In this document: piece by piece, positions 63,431 through 64,000 of the stretch
How the letters are laid out: the number at the start of each line of letters is the position of its first letter
Position numbering within the stretch: position 1 is the first letter of the stretch
Source of the DNA: Mycolicibacterium psychrotolerans
Lineage (GTDB): Bacteria; Actinomycetota; Actinomycetes; Mycobacteriales; Mycobacteriaceae
Reading direction: 5' to 3'
Assembly (NCBI RefSeq): GCF_010729305.1
Contig: NZ_AP022574.1
Coordinates: forward strand, 5,668,363-5,732,362
DNA: 64,000 bases
The notes under the pieces: generated by a model
The model's database searches: none
Told to the model about the DNA's origin: nothing
What the model saw: the letters and a program-made list of their open reading frames with translations, nothing else
Made by a program: the position numbers and the translations under genes

Positions 63431-64000
63431 CGCTTCGATCCTTCGTTGGTCCGCGCCTCACGCGTGGTGCAGGACTCGTCTCAGCTGGTCTTCTTGGCCG
63501 GCTTTTGGCATGTGGCTTCCTGGTCGCCGCACTGGCCGCGGTTTTCTTCGCCGGCGTCTTTTGGCCGGATTTTCTTCGGGGTACCTTCTTGGCCGCGGCC
63601 TTTCTGGGAGCCGTTGAGCCGTTCGGTGTGGTGGACAGACCTCGCGTGGTCAGTGCCTCGAGCATGGTCGAGAGCTCGTCGAGCTGATGGCGTAGGTCGG
63701 TAGCGAAGCAGCCGATTTCGTGGAGGTAATCCACCACAGTGTTGCCGCCGAGTTGTCGCCAACCGTTTCCGCCGGGTCCTCGCAACTGATCCCAGATCTC
63801 CTCCAATAGTTGACGATCGGATCGAGGATTGGGCTCCGGAAGCAGCTTGGGCGGCAGAACAGGGTCGGGATCCGGTTCGGGCGCGGGCATGGGTTGCTCC
63901 CCGGGGAAGACCGCGTCGTCCAGATCCTTTTGGACCTCACCGCGGAACCAGTCCATCGACAGGTTTCCTGGATCCCATTTGCCCTGAGCGGAACCGGCGT
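63420..64000 (-). CDS. Lys/Ala/Pro-rich protein, start beyond window edge
   Basis: The frame is open to the right edge (GKWDPGNLSMDWFRGEVQ), so the internal ATG at 63956 may not be the true start. At least 193 residues. A Pro-rich stretch (MPAPEPDPDPVLPPKLLPEP) precedes a helical domain (LLEEIWDQLRG ... CFATDLRHQLDELSTMLEAL) and a highly basic tail rich in Lys/Ala/Arg (KAAAKKVPRRKSGQKTPAKK), histone-like and similar in style to the end of the M23 protein. It overlaps the LysB-like start by 11 bases. Confidence 0.6.
   Translation of the reverse strand, partial: AGSAQGKWDPGNLSMDWFRGEVQKDLDDAVFPGEQPMPAPEPDPDPVLPPKLLPEPNPRSDRQLLEEIWDQLRGPGGNGWRQLGGNTVVDYLHEIGCFATDLRHQLDELSTMLEALTTRGLSTTPNGSTAPRKAAAKKVPRRKSGQKTPAKKTAASAATRKPHAKSRPRRPAETSPAPRVRRGPTKDRSDGK

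Noticed and set aside
47459..64000. A complete prophage
   Set aside because: Lytic-type enzymes are present but no integrase, terminase, capsid, tail or attachment site was seen.

Overview
The window is high-GC actinobacterial DNA, most likely a non-tuberculous Mycobacterium/Mycolicibacterium. Supporting signs are the strong G/C third-position bias, frequent GTG and TTG starts, ATGA/GTGA gene overlaps, an EptC/Wadjet-type SMC locus, DUF6766 and CsbD-type proteins, and a LysB-like hydrolase. No rRNA, IS element, integrase, CRISPR array or replication origin was found. The only tRNA is tRNA-Sec.

1-8 kb is housekeeping: a BRCT protein cut by the window edge, threonine aldolase, a double AsnC-domain regulator divergent from agmatinase, a DEAD-box helicase with a long leader, and YceI and thioredoxin-reductase-like proteins. 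7.5-19 kb is a complete selenocysteine module. A formate dehydrogenase operon (fdhA with in-frame UGA and an adjacent SECIS hairpin, fdhB, nrfD, a membrane protein) lies on the minus strand, followed by a TerC gene, selB, selA, tRNA-Sec and divergent selD. 19-28 kb holds a TetR-controlled NTF2/NmrA/bicupin operon, two enzyme genes with frameshifts, a nitronate monooxygenase and a stress-type group (CsbD coiled coil, second coiled coil, hemerythrin, small membrane protein).

28.9-34.5 kb carries a Wadjet/MksBEF-like operon, jetA-jetB-jetC, with no jetD in the expected place. 34.5-39.2 kb has a Tat-type peptidoglycan amidase, an amino-acid racemase and a TetR-TetR-MFS operon.

39.3-64 kb is an accessory island of conflict-type genes with more relaxed codon use. 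On the minus strand, one tightly coupled operon runs from a TIR-STAND-14xWD40 protein, through a small secreted Cys/Pro-rich protein and a 47-residue lanthipeptide precursor, to a LanM synthetase. Divergent from it are an M23 peptidase, a DUF2235 hydrolase, a 33-residue ORF, a CHAT protease and a metallo-beta-lactamase-fold protein. Then come a caspase-SLOG pair, a DUF5995 gene, a lipoprotein, a second TIR-STAND-14xWD40 gene broken by several indels, and a membrane protein/LysB-like group running to the window edge.

The most unusual observation is the genetic coupling of an NTP-dependent TIR sensor/effector to a ribosomally made lanthipeptide. A caution is that about ten short indels, mostly at homopolymers and concentrated after 53 kb, break otherwise coherent genes. 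They could be decay, slippage or sequencing error.
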